A DNA stretch of 64,000 nucleotides from Microbacterium hominis NBRC 15708 (GCF_001592125.1 NZ_BCWI01000015.1:21356-85355), one strand, 5' to 3'. Positions 8,206-17,698 are shown, counted from the first letter of the stretch. The notes: generated from the letters alone by a model not told the origin. Translations and numbers: made by a program.

Positions 8206-8571
8206 TTACGCCTTCGCTGCCTTGCGGGCGGCCTTGGCCTCGGCGCGCTCCTTCTCGGCGGCGACCTGGGCGATCGCCTCCTCGGCACGCAGGACCTTGG
8301 TACGCATGATCTGCTCGTTCAGCTTGAGCTGACGGTCGAGCTCCTGCGTGGCCTCGCTCGTGGCGGTGAAGTTGACGACGGCGTAGATGCCCTCGTTCTT
8401 CTTCTGGATCTCGTACGCCAGGCGACGCTTGCCCCAGATGTCGACGTTCTCGATGGTGCCACCGTCGCCGGTGATGACCTTGAGGAACCCGTCGAGCTTG
8501 GGGGCGACCTGACGCTCGTCGATCTCGGGGTCGAGGATGACCATGAGCTCGTACTGGTGTGAGTGCGTCAC
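8206..8571 (-). CDS. rpsF: 30S ribosomal protein S6
   Basis: Partner of S18 on the subunit platform. The 121 residues show the S6 fold ([38 protein letters not shown]) with an Ala/Lys/Glu-rich tail. Translation starts at GTG 8571 with AAGGAGG seven bases upstream. It is first in the operon with ssb, rpsR and rplI, and its leader holds a candidate S6:S18 autoregulatory structure (8572-8640). Confidence 0.97.
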   Translation of the reverse strand: MTHSHQYELMVILDPEIDERQVAPKLDGFLKVITGDGGTIENVDIWGKRRLAYEIQKKNEGIYAVVNFTATSEATQELDRQLKLNEQIMRTKVLRAEEAIAQVAAEKERAEAKAARKAAKA

Positions 8572-8640
8572 TAACCCACCTCCTTCGGACTAGAACGGAT
8601 GCCGGGCATTTCCCGGCATCAGGAGGGTTGATGCACGTGC
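8572..8640 (-). promoter_or_regulatory. Candidate S6:S18 leader in the rpsF mRNA
   Basis: On the minus strand, AACCCTCCT (8621-8629) can pair with AGGAGG-T-GGGTT (8573-8584), which covers the rpsF ribosome site. Nested between them is a perfect 9-bp hairpin GATGCCGGG/CCCGGCATC (8598-8620), and an unpaired CCG lies just before the ribosome site. Leaders bound by the S6:S18 dimer in many bacteria place a CCG next to the rpsF start. The structure is visible; its identity is inferred. Confidence 0.5.
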
Positions 8641-8740
8641 CCGCGCGGATTCCGGAACGGAACGCAGACGGGCAACCACAACAGTCTACCCGACGAGCGC
8701 TACGCTCAGGGACGACGACGGGACGACGGAAGGACGGCGG

Positions 8741-10306
8741 ATGCCGAGCACGCACGTTCCGGCGCGTTCCGGCGCCGTGCTGACGGCACTGCTGCTGGCC
8801 GCCGCGGTCTGCAACCTCACCACCGGCGGCGCGACCGTCGCCCTCCCCGACATCGCCGCGACCTTCGACGCCTCGCAGACCACCCTCAACCTCGTCGCCC
8901 TCGGCACGGGCCTCGGCCTGGCCATGACCGTGCTGTACGCCGGCGCCATCGGCGATCGCCACGGCCGGGTCCGGGTGCTCTGCATCGGACTCGTGGGACT
9001 GCTCGTCGCCGGCACGGCCGCGAGCCTCGCCCCCTCGATCGGGTTCCTCATGGCGGCGCGCGTGCTCACGGGGATCGCCGCCGGATTCGCGTTCCCGACG
9101 ACGCTCGCCCTGATCACCGCACTGTGGGGCGAGGGGCCCGCCCGCGTCCGCGCGATCGCGCTGTGGACCGCGACGGGCGCGGTCGCGACGGTCGGGGGAT
9201 CGGTGCTGTCGGGGGCCCTCGTCGTCGCCTTCGGGTGGCGTATCGCCCTGCTGCTGCCCGTCCCCGTCGCCGTCGCCGCTCTGCTGATCGCCGCGCGCGC
9301 GATCCCGCGCGGTGTCGCCGAGTCGGACGAACCGGTCGACCACCTCGGCGGGGTCCTGTCGGTGCTCGCCGTCGCCGCACTGGTCCTGGGTCTCGGCATC
9401 GTGTTCGCGCCGGGAGATGCGGCAGCCGGCCTGACGCTCCTGGTCGCGGCGGCGGCGCTGATCGCGGCCTTCGTCGCGCGCCAGCTGCGCGTCGCGGCGC
9501 CCCTGTACGACCTTCGGGTCGCCCGGCGACGCCTCTTCTGGGTGCCGGCGGTCGCGGGAACACTCGCGTTCGGGTCGCTCGTCGGCGCCATGTTCGTCGG
9601 TCAGCAGTACCTGCAGAACATCCTCGGCTACGACGCCCTGCAGGCCGGCGTCGCCCTCATCCCGGCCGCGATCGCCCTGCTCGCCTGCGCGCCGTTCGCC
9701 GCCGTCCTGGTCGAGCGCGGCACCCGGATCGCGATGATCGTCGGCTATGTCGTGCTCATCGGCGCCTTCGGCACGATGCTCGCGTGGAACGAGGACACCA
9801 CGCCGGTGGTGGTCGCCGCCGCGTTCGCCCTCGTCGGGGGAGGAGCCTCATTCGTGATGACCGCGGCATCCCGCTCGCTCACCAGCAGCACGCCGGTGCG
9901 CAAAGCGGGCATGGCCTCGGCGACGAGCGACCTGCAGAGCGATCTCGGCGGGGCGGTGCTGCAGGCGCTGCTCGGTGCCGTGCTCGCCGGCGGATTCGCG
10001 CACGTGTTCGCGGGGCTGATCGCCGCCTCACCGGATGCCGCGGCCCTCTCCGACGACGTGACGCGCGCACTGCAGGCCTCGTTCGCCTCCGCCGCCCACG
10101 TCGCAGCGGAGAACCCGGCATACGCGACGCAGATCCTCGAGGCCGCGCGCCTCAGCTTCGTCGACGGCGCCTGGGCGGCGTATCTCGTGGGGGCCATCGC
10201 ACTGGTGCTGGGGCTGCTCGTGGTCGCGGTCGGGCTGCCGACGGCATCCGTCGAAAAAGAGTTGCGCGCCCGTTATCGTGACGAGGACGCACGGACGGCG
10301 CCCTGA
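8741..10306 (+). CDS. MFS transporter, DHA2-type drug exporter
   Basis: A 521-residue polytopic protein with about 14 hydrophobic segments, the size of proton-driven DHA2 (QacA/EmrB-like) exporters. Motif A is seen as [13 protein letters not shown] near 65-80, and a motif C-like GGSVLSGAL stretch in helix 5. It begins in [23 protein letters not shown], the usual N-terminal helix of the group. Substrate cannot be told from sequence. It diverges from rpsF, with 169 bases between, and is followed 25 bases later by a membrane protein in the same direction, so the two may share a transcript. Confidence 0.85.
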   Translation: MPSTHVPARSGAVLTALLLAAAVCNLTTGGATVALPDIAATFDASQTTLNLVALGTGLGLAMTVLYAGAIGDRHGRVRVLCIGLVGLLVAGTAASLAPSIGFLMAARVLTGIAAGFAFPTTLALITALWGEGPARVRAIALWTATGAVATVGGSVLSGALVVAFGWRIALLLPVPVAVAALLIAARAIPRGVAESDEPVDHLGGVLSVLAVAALVLGLGIVFAPGDAAAGLTLLVAAAALIAAFVARQLRVAAPLYDLRVARRRLFWVPAVAGTLAFGSLVGAMFVGQQYLQNILGYDALQAGVALIPAAIALLACAPFAAVLVERGTRIAMIVGYVVLIGAFGTMLAWNEDTTPVVVAAAFALVGGGASFVMTAASRSLTSSTPVRKAGMASATSDLQSDLGGAVLQALLGAVLAGGFAHVFAGLIAASPDAAALSDDVTRALQASFASAAHVAAENPAYATQILEAARLSFVDGAWAAYLVGAIALVLGLLVVAVGLPTASVEKELRARYRDEDARTAP

Positions 10307-10331
10307 AAGCTCGGCCCGGTAGCGTGACGAC

Positions 10332-11549
10332 ATGAGCACGCCTGCGGCATCCTCGCCCTTCGACGCGCGACCGCTCATCGAGCCCGCCGATCGCGCGGCG
10401 GTGCGCGCCTACGTCCGCGAGCTGCGCGCCGGCGGGCGGGCACCGGCCGCCGCGACGGGCGCGCGCGTCGTCATGGCCGTGATCGTCGGCGTGGTCTTCG
10501 CGATCGTCTTCGGGTCGACGATCCTGGGCGTGCTCGCCGGAGCGATGAGCGCCGCATCCGCGGCCGTCTCCGGAGACGGCTTCACGGTGCTGGCCTTCGC
10601 GCCGGTGGTCATGCTCGTGGCCGTCGTCGCGGTCCTCGCTGTCGGCATCGTGCGGGCGTTCGGCGCCCGGACGGGGGAGCGCTGGTGGCGCCTCGATCGC
10701 TTCGCGCGCGCCAACGCCATGACCTGGTACCCGTCGGTGCCCGCGCCGCCGCTTCCGGGGATGGTGTTCGGCCTCGGACACGGCCGCGAAGCCACCGACG
10801 TGGTCCGCGGCGAGAGCCCGCGCTTCGTGGAGTTCGGCAACTACGTCTACCGCACCGGCTCGGGCAAGAACGAATCCACCCATCGGTGGGGCTACGTCGC
10901 GGTGAAGCTCGCGACGCCCCTGCCGAACATCGTGCTGGACGCCCTGGGCAACAACGGACTGTTCGGCTCCACCCTGCCGGCCGCCTTCGACGGGGCGCAG
11001 CGGCTCAGTCTCGAGGGCGACTTCGACCGCTACTTCACCCTCTACTGCCCGTCCGGCTACGAGGCCGACGCCCTGTACCTCTTCACGCCCGACATCATGG
11101 CCCGCTTCGTCGATCACGCGGCCGCCCTCGACGTGGAGATCGTCGACGACTGGCTGTTCCTCTACACGCAGCGCGAGGCTTCCACCCTCGATCCGGCGAC
11201 CTGGGCCTGGCTGTTCTCCGTCGTGGCGGCACTGCTCGACAAGCTCTCCCAGTGGGAGCGCTGGCGCGACGACCGGCTCGCTCCGCCCGCAACGGCGGTG
11301 ACGACGCATCCCGCGGCAGGGGACGCCACGACAGGGGATGCCGCGTCGGCGGAGCCCGCGTCGGCGGCGCTGCCGTTCGCGGCGCCCACGGCATCCCTGC
11401 GGCCACCGCCCGGCGTCGCGCCGGCGGGCCGGCGCCTCCGCCGACGCGTTCCGTGGGCCGCCATCATCATCATCGGCACCGTGCTGCTGCTGATGCTGTT
11501 CGGCCCGCTCGGCGTGTTCGCCTCACTCATCGACAACCTGTCGAACTGA
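10332..11549 (+). CDS. Membrane protein of unknown function
   Basis: Not recognised. The 405 residues have two N-terminal transmembrane segments (about 45-72 and 82-105), a large soluble central domain (about 110-300) with the stretch RFVEFGNYVYRTGSGKN and WGYVAVKLATPLPNIVLDA, an Ala/Pro/Thr-rich linker with several direct GDA-type repeats, and a final transmembrane helix (about 373-398). The arrangement suggests a cytoplasmic or membrane-facing domain between helices. It follows the MFS gene by 25 bases. Nothing in the sequence indicates an enzyme. Confidence 0.7.
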   Translation: MSTPAASSPFDARPLIEPADRAAVRAYVRELRAGGRAPAAATGARVVMAVIVGVVFAIVFGSTILGVLAGAMSAASAAVSGDGFTVLAFAPVVMLVAVVAVLAVGIVRAFGARTGERWWRLDRFARANAMTWYPSVPAPPLPGMVFGLGHGREATDVVRGESPRFVEFGNYVYRTGSGKNESTHRWGYVAVKLATPLPNIVLDALGNNGLFGSTLPAAFDGAQRLSLEGDFDRYFTLYCPSGYEADALYLFTPDIMARFVDHAAALDVEIVDDWLFLYTQREASTLDPATWAWLFSVVAALLDKLSQWERWRDDRLAPPATAVTTHPAAGDATTGDAASAEPASAALPFAAPTASLRPPPGVAPAGRRLRRRVPWAAIIIIGTVLLLMLFGPLGVFASLIDNLSN

Positions 11550-11556
11550 CACCCGC

Positions 11557-11570
11557 GTTGCACGTGAAAC
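11557..11570. promoter_or_regulatory. Degenerate parS-like site
   Basis: GTTGCACGTGAAAC differs by one base from the parS core GTTTCACGTGAAAC found six times near parAB. It lies in the short gap between convergent genes, about 30 kb from the main cluster. Confidence 0.4.
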
Positions 11571-11601
11571 GGTGGGCGGCGCTGGTCGCGCGACAACGAG
11601 T

Positions 11602-12000
11602 TCAGGCGGCCGGCAAAGGCGCGAACAGGTCGACGGCGTTGCCGTCGGGGTCGAGCACGGTCGCGTAGCGCTGCCCCCAGAAGGCGTCGAACGGCGCGAC
11701 GTGACCGTCGTGCCCCGCCGCCACGAGAGCGGCGTAGACGGCATCCACCTCGGCGGGGCTGTCCTGCACGAACGCGAGCGCGATGCGGTGACCCCCCGAC
11801 GCCGGCTCGTAGCCGGGGTCGAAGCTGCGGATCGTCTCGACCGTGTCCCAGGCGAGGGCGACGCCGCCGTCCAGCACCGCGTCCACGTGCGGCGCATCGT
11901 CTTGGCCGTCGGCGATCGAAACGCCGAGCGCGCGGTAGAACGCGAGGGATGCCGCCATGTCGCGCACGACGATGCCGATGAAGCCGAGTTTCACTGTCAT
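11602..12000 (-). CDS. VOC family (glyoxalase/bleomycin-resistance fold) protein
   Basis: 132 residues with two beta-alpha-beta-beta-beta units: LGFIGIVVRDMAASLAFYRALGV at the start and WGQRYATVLDPDGNAVDLF at the end, the typical VOC edges. The final metal-ligand position usually held by Glu is Asp here (NAVDLF), so metal binding and enzymatic activity are doubtful; many such proteins are ligand binders. It stands alone, convergent with the membrane protein to its left. Substrate unknown. Confidence 0.85.
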   Translation of the reverse strand: MTVKLGFIGIVVRDMAASLAFYRALGVSIADGQDDAPHVDAVLDGGVALAWDTVETIRSFDPGYEPASGGHRIALAFVQDSPAEVDAVYAALVAAGHDGHVAPFDAFWGQRYATVLDPDGNAVDLFAPLPAA

Positions 12001-12048
12001 GCCGTCAGGCTATGGCAGGCCGGAGACACTCGCCCTCGCGCGCCCCGC

Positions 12049-12123
12049 GTGCACAACTCCGCCTGAACCGCGCGCGCCCGAGCCGCACGTCCCCGCCGGT
12101 GCCATCCAGCTGGAGTTACGCAC
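12049..12123. repeat. Second dispersed palindromic element (GTGCACAACTCCGCC family)
   Basis: GTGCACAACTCCGCC at 12049-12063 faces GGAGTTACGCAC at 12112-12123, an imperfect inverted pair 75 bases overall, in the gap between the VOC gene and dppDF. The same 14-base arm occurs as an inverted pair at 29019-29091. Confidence 0.55.
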
Positions 12124-12175
12124 GCCGCGCGCGGGCCCCAGAGCCGCAGGCCGCAGGCACGCGGATGCCGCGGCT

Positions 12176-13837
12176 TCAACCGCGGGCGGCGCGCCACGCC
12201 TCCCGGCGCGCGGCCTGCTCGACGGGGTCGGGCACCGGCAGCGACGCGATCAGCTTGCGCGTGTAGTCGTCCTGCGGGTCGCCGAGCACCTGCGCGGTCG
12301 GGCCGGTCTCGGCGATGGTGCCCTTGTGGAGCACGACGACGCGGTGCGCGAGCATGTCGACGACGGCGAGGTCGTGGGTGATGAACAGGGTCGCGAACCC
12401 GAAGCGCTCCTGCAGCTCGCCGAACAGCTCGAGCACACGCGCCTGCACCGACACGTCGAGCGCACTGGTCGGCTCATCGGCGATGAGCAGCTTCGGGTCG
12501 AGGGCGAGACCGCGCGCGAGCGACGCCCGCTGGCGCTGGCCACCCGACAGCTCGTGCGGGAAGCGGTCGCCGAACGCCTTGGGAAGCTGCACGGCCTCCA
12601 GCAGCTCGTCGACGCGGTCGCGCGCATCGGCCGCATCCCGCGCACCGCCGTGCACGATGAGCGGCTCGGCGACGTTCTGCGCGATCGTCAGCAGCGGGTT
12701 GAAGCTCGTCGCCGGGTCTTGGAAGACGAAGCCGAGGTCCTTACGGTGGCGACGGAACGTGCGCTCCTTCACGCCGTTCATCTCCACATCGAGCACCCGC
12801 AGCGACCCCCCGGTCACGGGCGTGAGCCCTGCGATCGCCCGGCCGATGGTGGTCTTGCCCGATCCGCTCTCGCCCACCAGTCCCACGACCTCGCCGGGCG
12901 CGATCGTGAAGCTCACCCGGTCGACCGCGCGGAAGCCGGCGCGGCGCAGGCGTCCGGCGTACTCGATGACGAGATCCTCGGCCGCGACCACCGGCACCGC
13001 CTCCGCGGCACCCGCCGGCGGCTGACGATCGACGATCTCCAGTCGCGGCACGGCCGCCAGCAGGCGCCGGGTGTACGCGTCGCGGGGCGCGGCGAACAGC
13101 TCGGCGACCGGGGCGGTCTCGACGACCTCGCCGTTGAGCATGACCGCGACGCGATCGGCGAGATCGGCGACGACGCCCATGTTGTGGGTGATGAGCACGA
13201 TCGCCGTGCCGTCCTCGTCGCGGAGCCGACGCAGCAGATCGAGGATCTCCGCCTGCACGGTCACGTCGAGCGCGGTCGTGGGTTCGTCGGCGATGATCAC
13301 GGTCGGGTCGAGCGCGAGCGCCGTCGCGATGACGATGCGCTGCTTCTGACCGCCCGAGAACTGGTGGGGATAGTCGTCGACGCGTCGTTCGGGGTCGGGG
13401 ATGCCGACGCGGCCCAGCATCTCGATGGCGCGGGCACGGGCCTGCTTCTTCGTGTACTTCCCGTGCGCCCGCAGGCCCTCCGCGAGCTGCCAGCCGACGG
13501 TGAACACCGGATTGAGCGCCGTCGACGGCTCCTGGAAGATCATCGCGGCCGTGGTCCCGCGCAGGCGCCGCAGCGACTCGCGATCGAGCCCCACCACGTC
13601 GGTGCCGTCGAGCACGACCGCGCCCTGGGTCAGCGCCGTCTCGGGCAGGAGTCCCAGGATCGTGCGCGCCGTGACGGTCTTGCCGCTGCCCGACTCGCCG
13701 ACGATCGCGAGCACCTCGCCGGGCCGCACGTCGAGACTCACGCCGCGGACGGCGTGGACGTCGCCGCCGTCGGTCGCGAACGTGACGTCGAGCCCGCGGA
13801 TGTCGACGGCGGACGCGTCGGAGGATGCCGTGGCCAT
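12176..13837 (-). CDS. Peptide ABC importer, fused double ATPase (DppD-DppF type)
   Basis: Powers uptake of oligopeptides or similar solutes. The 553 residues hold two complete ABC domains in one chain. The first has Walker A GESGSGKTVTA, signature FSGGQKQR and Walker B VIIADEPTTALD; the second has GESGSGKTTIG, LSGGQRQR and LLIADEPTSALD. In enterobacteria the two halves are separate genes; the fused form is common in actinobacteria. The ATG at 13837 overlaps the dppC stop as TGATG, marking tight coupling. It is last in the four-gene minus-strand operon. Confidence 0.93.
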   Translation of the reverse strand: MATASSDASAVDIRGLDVTFATDGGDVHAVRGVSLDVRPGEVLAIVGESGSGKTVTARTILGLLPETALTQGAVVLDGTDVVGLDRESLRRLRGTTAAMIFQEPSTALNPVFTVGWQLAEGLRAHGKYTKKQARARAIEMLGRVGIPDPERRVDDYPHQFSGGQKQRIVIATALALDPTVIIADEPTTALDVTVQAEILDLLRRLRDEDGTAIVLITHNMGVVADLADRVAVMLNGEVVETAPVAELFAAPRDAYTRRLLAAVPRLEIVDRQPPAGAAEAVPVVAAEDLVIEYAGRLRRAGFRAVDRVSFTIAPGEVVGLVGESGSGKTTIGRAIAGLTPVTGGSLRVLDVEMNGVKERTFRRHRKDLGFVFQDPATSFNPLLTIAQNVAEPLIVHGGARDAADARDRVDELLEAVQLPKAFGDRFPHELSGGQRQRASLARGLALDPKLLIADEPTSALDVSVQARVLELFGELQERFGFATLFITHDLAVVDMLAHRVVVLHKGTIAETGPTAQVLGDPQDDYTRKLIASLPVPDPVEQAARREAWRAARG

Positions 13838-14829
13838 CACTCCACCTCTCCCATGAACTCGCGCGAGGCCGGCTGCGTGGCGGCGACGGCGTCGGCCGGC
13901 GTCTGCGCCTTCGCGCGGCGGCGGGCCCGCAGGCGCGGGTCGGCCAGGTCGTTCAGGCTCTCGCCGATGAGGGTGATGCCCAGCACCGTCAGCACGATCG
14001 CGACGCCCGGCGGGATCGCGGTCCACCAGATGCCGGCGGCCACGTCGCTGATCGACTTGTTGAGGTCGTAGCCCCACTCGGCGGCGGCCGTCGGCTCGAT
14101 GCCGAAACCGAGGAAGCCGAGGGCGGCGAGGGTCGAGATCGCCTCCGACGCGTTGAGCGTCACGATGAGCGGCAGCGTCCGGGTGGCGTTGCGCAGCACG
14201 TGGCGGAACATGATGCGCGGCGTGGAGGCGCCGATCACCTTGGCCGACTCGACGAACGCCTCCGCCTTGATGCGCACGACCTCGGCGCGCACGACGCGGA
14301 AGTACTGCGGGATGAAGACGACGGTGATGGATGCCGCGGCGGCGAGGATGCCGGGCCACAGCCCCGACTGCCCACCGCTGATGGCGATCGCGACCACGAT
14401 CGCGAGCAGCAGGGTCGGGAAGGCGTAGATCGCATCCGCCACGACGACGAGGGTGCGATCGACCCAGCCGCCGAGGTAGCCGGAGACGAGGCCCAGCAGG
14501 ATGCCGATGAACACCGAGAGCACGATCGCCACGATGACGACGTAGAGCGCCGTCTGGGCACCCCAGATCACGCGGGAGAGCACGTCGTAGCCGCCGACGG
14601 TGGTGCCGAGCAGATGCTCCGCGCTGGGCGGCTGCTGCGCCCCGAAGTTGCCGTCGGGGCCGCTCAGCTGCGCGAACCCGTAGGGCGCGATGAGGGGGGC
14701 GAGGATCGCGCAGAGCACGAAGATGCCGGTGAGCACGAGACCGGCGACGAGCATGCCGCGCTGGAGGCCCACGCTCTGGCGGAGTTGATGGACGACCGGC
14801 ATCCGGTCGATGAGGCGGGGCTTGGTCAT
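13837..14829 (-). CDS. Peptide ABC importer permease, DppC type
   Basis: A 330-residue inner-membrane subunit with one N-terminal helix (about 25-48), a periplasm-side loop with the family's LLGTTVGGYDVLSRVIWG sequence, and five further helices. The EAA coupling loop is seen as EAFVESAKVIGASTPRIMFRHVLRN. A long basic C-terminal tail (RLRARRRAKAQ) follows the last helix. The ATG at 14829 lies 14 bases after the dppB stop. Confidence 0.92.
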   Translation of the reverse strand: MTKPRLIDRMPVVHQLRQSVGLQRGMLVAGLVLTGIFVLCAILAPLIAPYGFAQLSGPDGNFGAQQPPSAEHLLGTTVGGYDVLSRVIWGAQTALYVVIVAIVLSVFIGILLGLVSGYLGGWVDRTLVVVADAIYAFPTLLLAIVVAIAISGGQSGLWPGILAAAASITVVFIPQYFRVVRAEVVRIKAEAFVESAKVIGASTPRIMFRHVLRNATRTLPLIVTLNASEAISTLAALGFLGFGIEPTAAAEWGYDLNKSISDVAAGIWWTAIPPGVAIVLTVLGITLIGESLNDLADPRLRARRRAKAQTPADAVAATQPASREFMGEVE

Positions 14830-14843
14830 GTCCGCATCCCTCT

Positions 14844-15935
14844 TCAGTACCGGACCCGCGGGTCGATGAACGCGGCGATGATGTCGACGGCGAAGTTCGT
14901 CAGCGCGACGATGATCGCGATCATGGCGACGATGCCCTGCACGGCGACGAAGTCGCGGGATGCCAGGTATGCGGCCAGCTGGAAGCCCAGCCCCTTCCAC
15001 TCGAAGGTCGTCTCGGTGAGCACCGCACCGCCGAGCATGAGGGCGATCTGCAGACCGATCACCGTGATGATCGGGATCAGAGCCGGCTTGTACGCGTGCG
15101 TGCGGACCAGACGGCCCTCGCGGACGCCGCGGGAGCGGGCGGCGTCGATGTACGGCATGTTGAACGTGCCGATGACATTCGTGCGCACCAGGCGCAGGAA
15201 GATGCCCGCCGTCAGCAGGCCCAGGGTGAGCGCGGGCAGCACCGCGTGCAGCAGCACGTCCTGGATGTAGGCGGGGTTCCCGGTCGCGATCGCGTCGATG
15301 AGGTAGATGCCGGTCCCACCGTTGCGGCCGATGGCCAGCTCGGTGCGCACGCTCGCCCGGCCCGAGACGGGCAGCCAGCCCAGCCAGACACCGAAGATCA
15401 GCTTGGCGACGAGGCCCGCGAAGAACACCGGCGTGGCATAGAAGAGGATGGCGCTCACGCGCAGCAGCGCGTCGGGCCAGCGGTCGCGCAGCGCCGCGGC
15501 GACGAGGCCCAGCGGGATGCCGACGAGGAAGGCCACCACGAGCGAGTACAGCACGAGCTCGAGGGTCGCGGTGCCGTACGTGACGATGACCTGCACGACC
15601 GGCTGGTTGTCGGTGATGGTCGTGCCGAAGTCGAAGGTGAGGATGCGCCCGAGGTACTCGACGTACTGCACGAAGATCGGGCGGTCGTAGCCCGCCTCGT
15701 GGATGCGCTCGGCCAGCTGGTCGGCCGGCAGCCGTCCGCCCAGCGCCGCCGTGATCGGGTCGCCCGTCAGGCGGATGAGGAAGAAGACCAGCGTCACCAG
15801 GATGAGCACGGTCGGGAAGATCAGCAGGAACCGGATGAGGATGTACCGGCCCAGCGTCGACCCCGAATGACTCTTCGTCACCTCGAGCGCGGGTGGCGGC
15901 TCGGCGATGGAGGATGCCGCGACGTTGCTGGTCAT
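14844..15935 (-). CDS. Peptide ABC importer permease, DppB type
   Basis: A 363-residue permease of the DppB/OppB family: an N-terminal segment RYILIRFLLIFPTVLILVTL-type helix, a large external loop (GDPITAALGG, VQYVEYLGRILTFDFGTT) and five more helices. The EAA loop is seen as YIDAARSRGVREGRLVRTHAYKPA. It forms the membrane channel with the DppC-type subunit. Gene order dppA-dppB-dppC-dppDF on the minus strand is standard; a palindromic repeat separates dppA from it. Confidence 0.92.
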   Translation of the reverse strand: MTSNVAASSIAEPPPALEVTKSHSGSTLGRYILIRFLLIFPTVLILVTLVFFLIRLTGDPITAALGGRLPADQLAERIHEAGYDRPIFVQYVEYLGRILTFDFGTTITDNQPVVQVIVTYGTATLELVLYSLVVAFLVGIPLGLVAAALRDRWPDALLRVSAILFYATPVFFAGLVAKLIFGVWLGWLPVSGRASVRTELAIGRNGGTGIYLIDAIATGNPAYIQDVLLHAVLPALTLGLLTAGIFLRLVRTNVIGTFNMPYIDAARSRGVREGRLVRTHAYKPALIPIITVIGLQIALMLGGAVLTETTFEWKGLGFQLAAYLASRDFVAVQGIVAMIAIIVALTNFAVDIIAAFIDPRVRY

Positions 15936-15960
15936 GGATGCCTACTCTACGGATGATGGG

Positions 15961-16044
15961 CGTTTCGACTCGCTGCGCTCGCTCAACGACCGGGGGTGTG
16001 ATCCCCCGGTCGTCGAGCGAGGAGCGCAGCGACGAGTCGAAACG
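15961..16044. repeat. Dispersed palindromic element, complete copy
   Basis: An 84-base inverted repeat: CGTTTCGACTCGCTGCGCTC plus GCTCAACGACCGG on the left, its near-perfect complement on the right (CCGGTCGTCGAGCGAGGAGC, GCAGCGACGAGTCGAAACG), small loop near 15995-16003. It lies between dppA and dppB and would form a very stable RNA hairpin, which could lower dppBCDF expression relative to the binding protein. Confidence 0.9.
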
Positions 16045-16054
16045 CCCGCGGCGG

Positions 16055-17698
16055 TTACTTCGTGATCGGCGCGAACCGGAGCTTGAACGACGCGTCGAGC
16101 GTCACTCCCTTCACGTCCGCACCGGTGACCGCGACCTGGGCGCCCTGCAGCAGCGGGACGGTGGACAGATCCTTCGCGACGAGCTCCTGGATCTTCTCGA
16201 TGTCGGACGTGCGCGTGGCGGCATCCGGCTCCACGGCCTGCTTGAGGATCAGGTCGTTGACCTCCTGGTTGACGTAGTGGTTGCCCAGGAAGTTCTTCTC
16301 GAGGAAGAACGGCGTCAGGTAGTTGTCGGCGTCGGAGTAGTCCGGGAACCAGCCCAGCTGGTAGGCGGGGTAGACGTCGGCGGTGCGGTCCTTGGAGTAC
16401 TGCACCCACTCGGTCGACTGCAGGTTGACCGTGAAGAGACCGTCCTTCTCGAGCTGCTGCTTGACCAGCGCGTACTCGTCACCCGAGGAGGGGCCGTAGT
16501 GGTCCGGGCTGTACTGCAGGCTCAGGGTGACGGGCGTCGTGATGCCGGCCGCGGCGAGCGTCGCCTTCGCCTTGTCGGCGTCCGGACCACCGTTGCCGTC
16601 GCCGTACAGGCCCTTCAGCGCATCCGTCGCACCCGCGAAGCCGGCCGGGACGTAGGAGTACAGCGGGGTGTACGTGCCCTTGTAGACCTGCTCCGAGATG
16701 GTCTCGCGGTCGATGAGGTCGGCCACCGCCTGGCGGACGGCGAGCGCCTTGGCCGGGTCGGCCTCGGCGGTCGTGGCGCCGAACGGCTGCGTGTTGAAGT
16801 TGAACACGATGTAGCGGATCTCGCCGCCGGGGCCCTCGACGACCTTGACCTTGTCGTTGCCCGACAGGTCGGACACGTCGGTGGCCGACAGGCTGCGGTA
16901 GGCCACGTCGACGTCACCCTGCTGCACGGCGAGCTTCAGGTTCGACGACTCGGCGAAGTAGCTCAGGATGACGCCCGAGTTGGTCGCGGCGGGCAGCAGT
17001 CCCTTGTAGTTGGCGTTCGGGGTGAACTCGACGGTCTTGTTGAAGTCCCACTTCGTGATCGAGTAGGGCCCGCCGAAGGCGTCGGCCGAGACGATGTCCT
17101 GGTCGGGCGTGATCGCGTCGGCCGAGAACACCTCCTCGTCGACGATCGCGCCGGGGAACGAGGTGAGGATGAAGGGGAAGACCTGGTCGTTGTCGGTCTT
17201 GAGCTTGAAGACCACCGTCGTGGCGTCGGGGGTCTCGACGCTGTCGAGGTTGTAGAGCAGGCTCGACGCCCCGTTCGGGTCGGCGATCTTCAGGTTGCGG
17301 TCGAAGGAGAACTTCACGTCCGAGGAGGTGAGGTCGTGGCCGTTGGCCCACTTCAGACCGGCCGGCAGCGTGACGGTGTACTCGTTGGGGGCGGTGAACT
17401 CGGCCGACTCCGCGAGGTCGGGCACGACCTCGGTCGAGTTGTAGTCCGTGTTCACGAGATACGGGAAGACCTGCGTCTGCACGGCGAGCGAGCCGTTGTC
17501 GTACGAGCCGGCCGGGTCGAGGGTGGTCACCTTGTCGGTGGTGCCGACGATGACGGGGCCTCCGGCGGCGCCGTCGGTCGAGCCACCGGTCGAGCCGCCG
17601 GCGCAGCCGGCGAGCAGGAGCGCGGAGACGGCGAGTGCCCCGGCGGCCAGGCCGATGCGGCCTCGACCAGTCCCCGGGGAAGTGAAGTGCAGTGCCAT
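16055..17698 (-). CDS. Solute-binding lipoprotein of a peptide ABC importer (family 5)
   Basis: 547 residues with a lipoprotein signal peptide ending in the lipobox LLLAGC (Cys32 would be lipidated), a Gly/Ser/Thr-rich linker and the family 5 binding fold: GTTDKVTTLDPAGSYDNGS at the N-terminus, FSFDRN and the conserved GPY region (GGPYSITKWD). It captures the substrate outside the membrane and passes it to the two permeases. The start ATG has AGAGG eight bases upstream. First gene of the importer operon, so normally the most expressed. Confidence 0.93.
   Translation of the reverse strand: MALHFTSPGTGRGRIGLAAGALAVSALLLAGCAGGSTGGSTDGAAGGPVIVGTTDKVTTLDPAGSYDNGSLAVQTQVFPYLVNTDYNSTEVVPDLAESAEFTAPNEYTVTLPAGLKWANGHDLTSSDVKFSFDRNLKIADPNGASSLLYNLDSVETPDATTVVFKLKTDNDQVFPFILTSFPGAIVDEEVFSADAITPDQDIVSADAFGGPYSITKWDFNKTVEFTPNANYKGLLPAATNSGVILSYFAESSNLKLAVQQGDVDVAYRSLSATDVSDLSGNDKVKVVEGPGGEIRYIVFNFNTQPFGATTAEADPAKALAVRQAVADLIDRETISEQVYKGTYTPLYSYVPAGFAGATDALKGLYGDGNGGPDADKAKATLAAAGITTPVTLSLQYSPDHYGPSSGDEYALVKQQLEKDGLFTVNLQSTEWVQYSKDRTADVYPAYQLGWFPDYSDADNYLTPFFLEKNFLGNHYVNQEVNDLILKQAVEPDAATRTSDIEKIQELVAKDLSTVPLLQGAQVAVTGADVKGVTLDASFKLRFAPITK

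Noticed and set aside
11997..14071. Plus-strand open frame of 704 codons opposite the ABC importer ATPase
   Set aside because: Antisense shadow of a gene with clear ABC motifs; composition is biased and no domain is visible.
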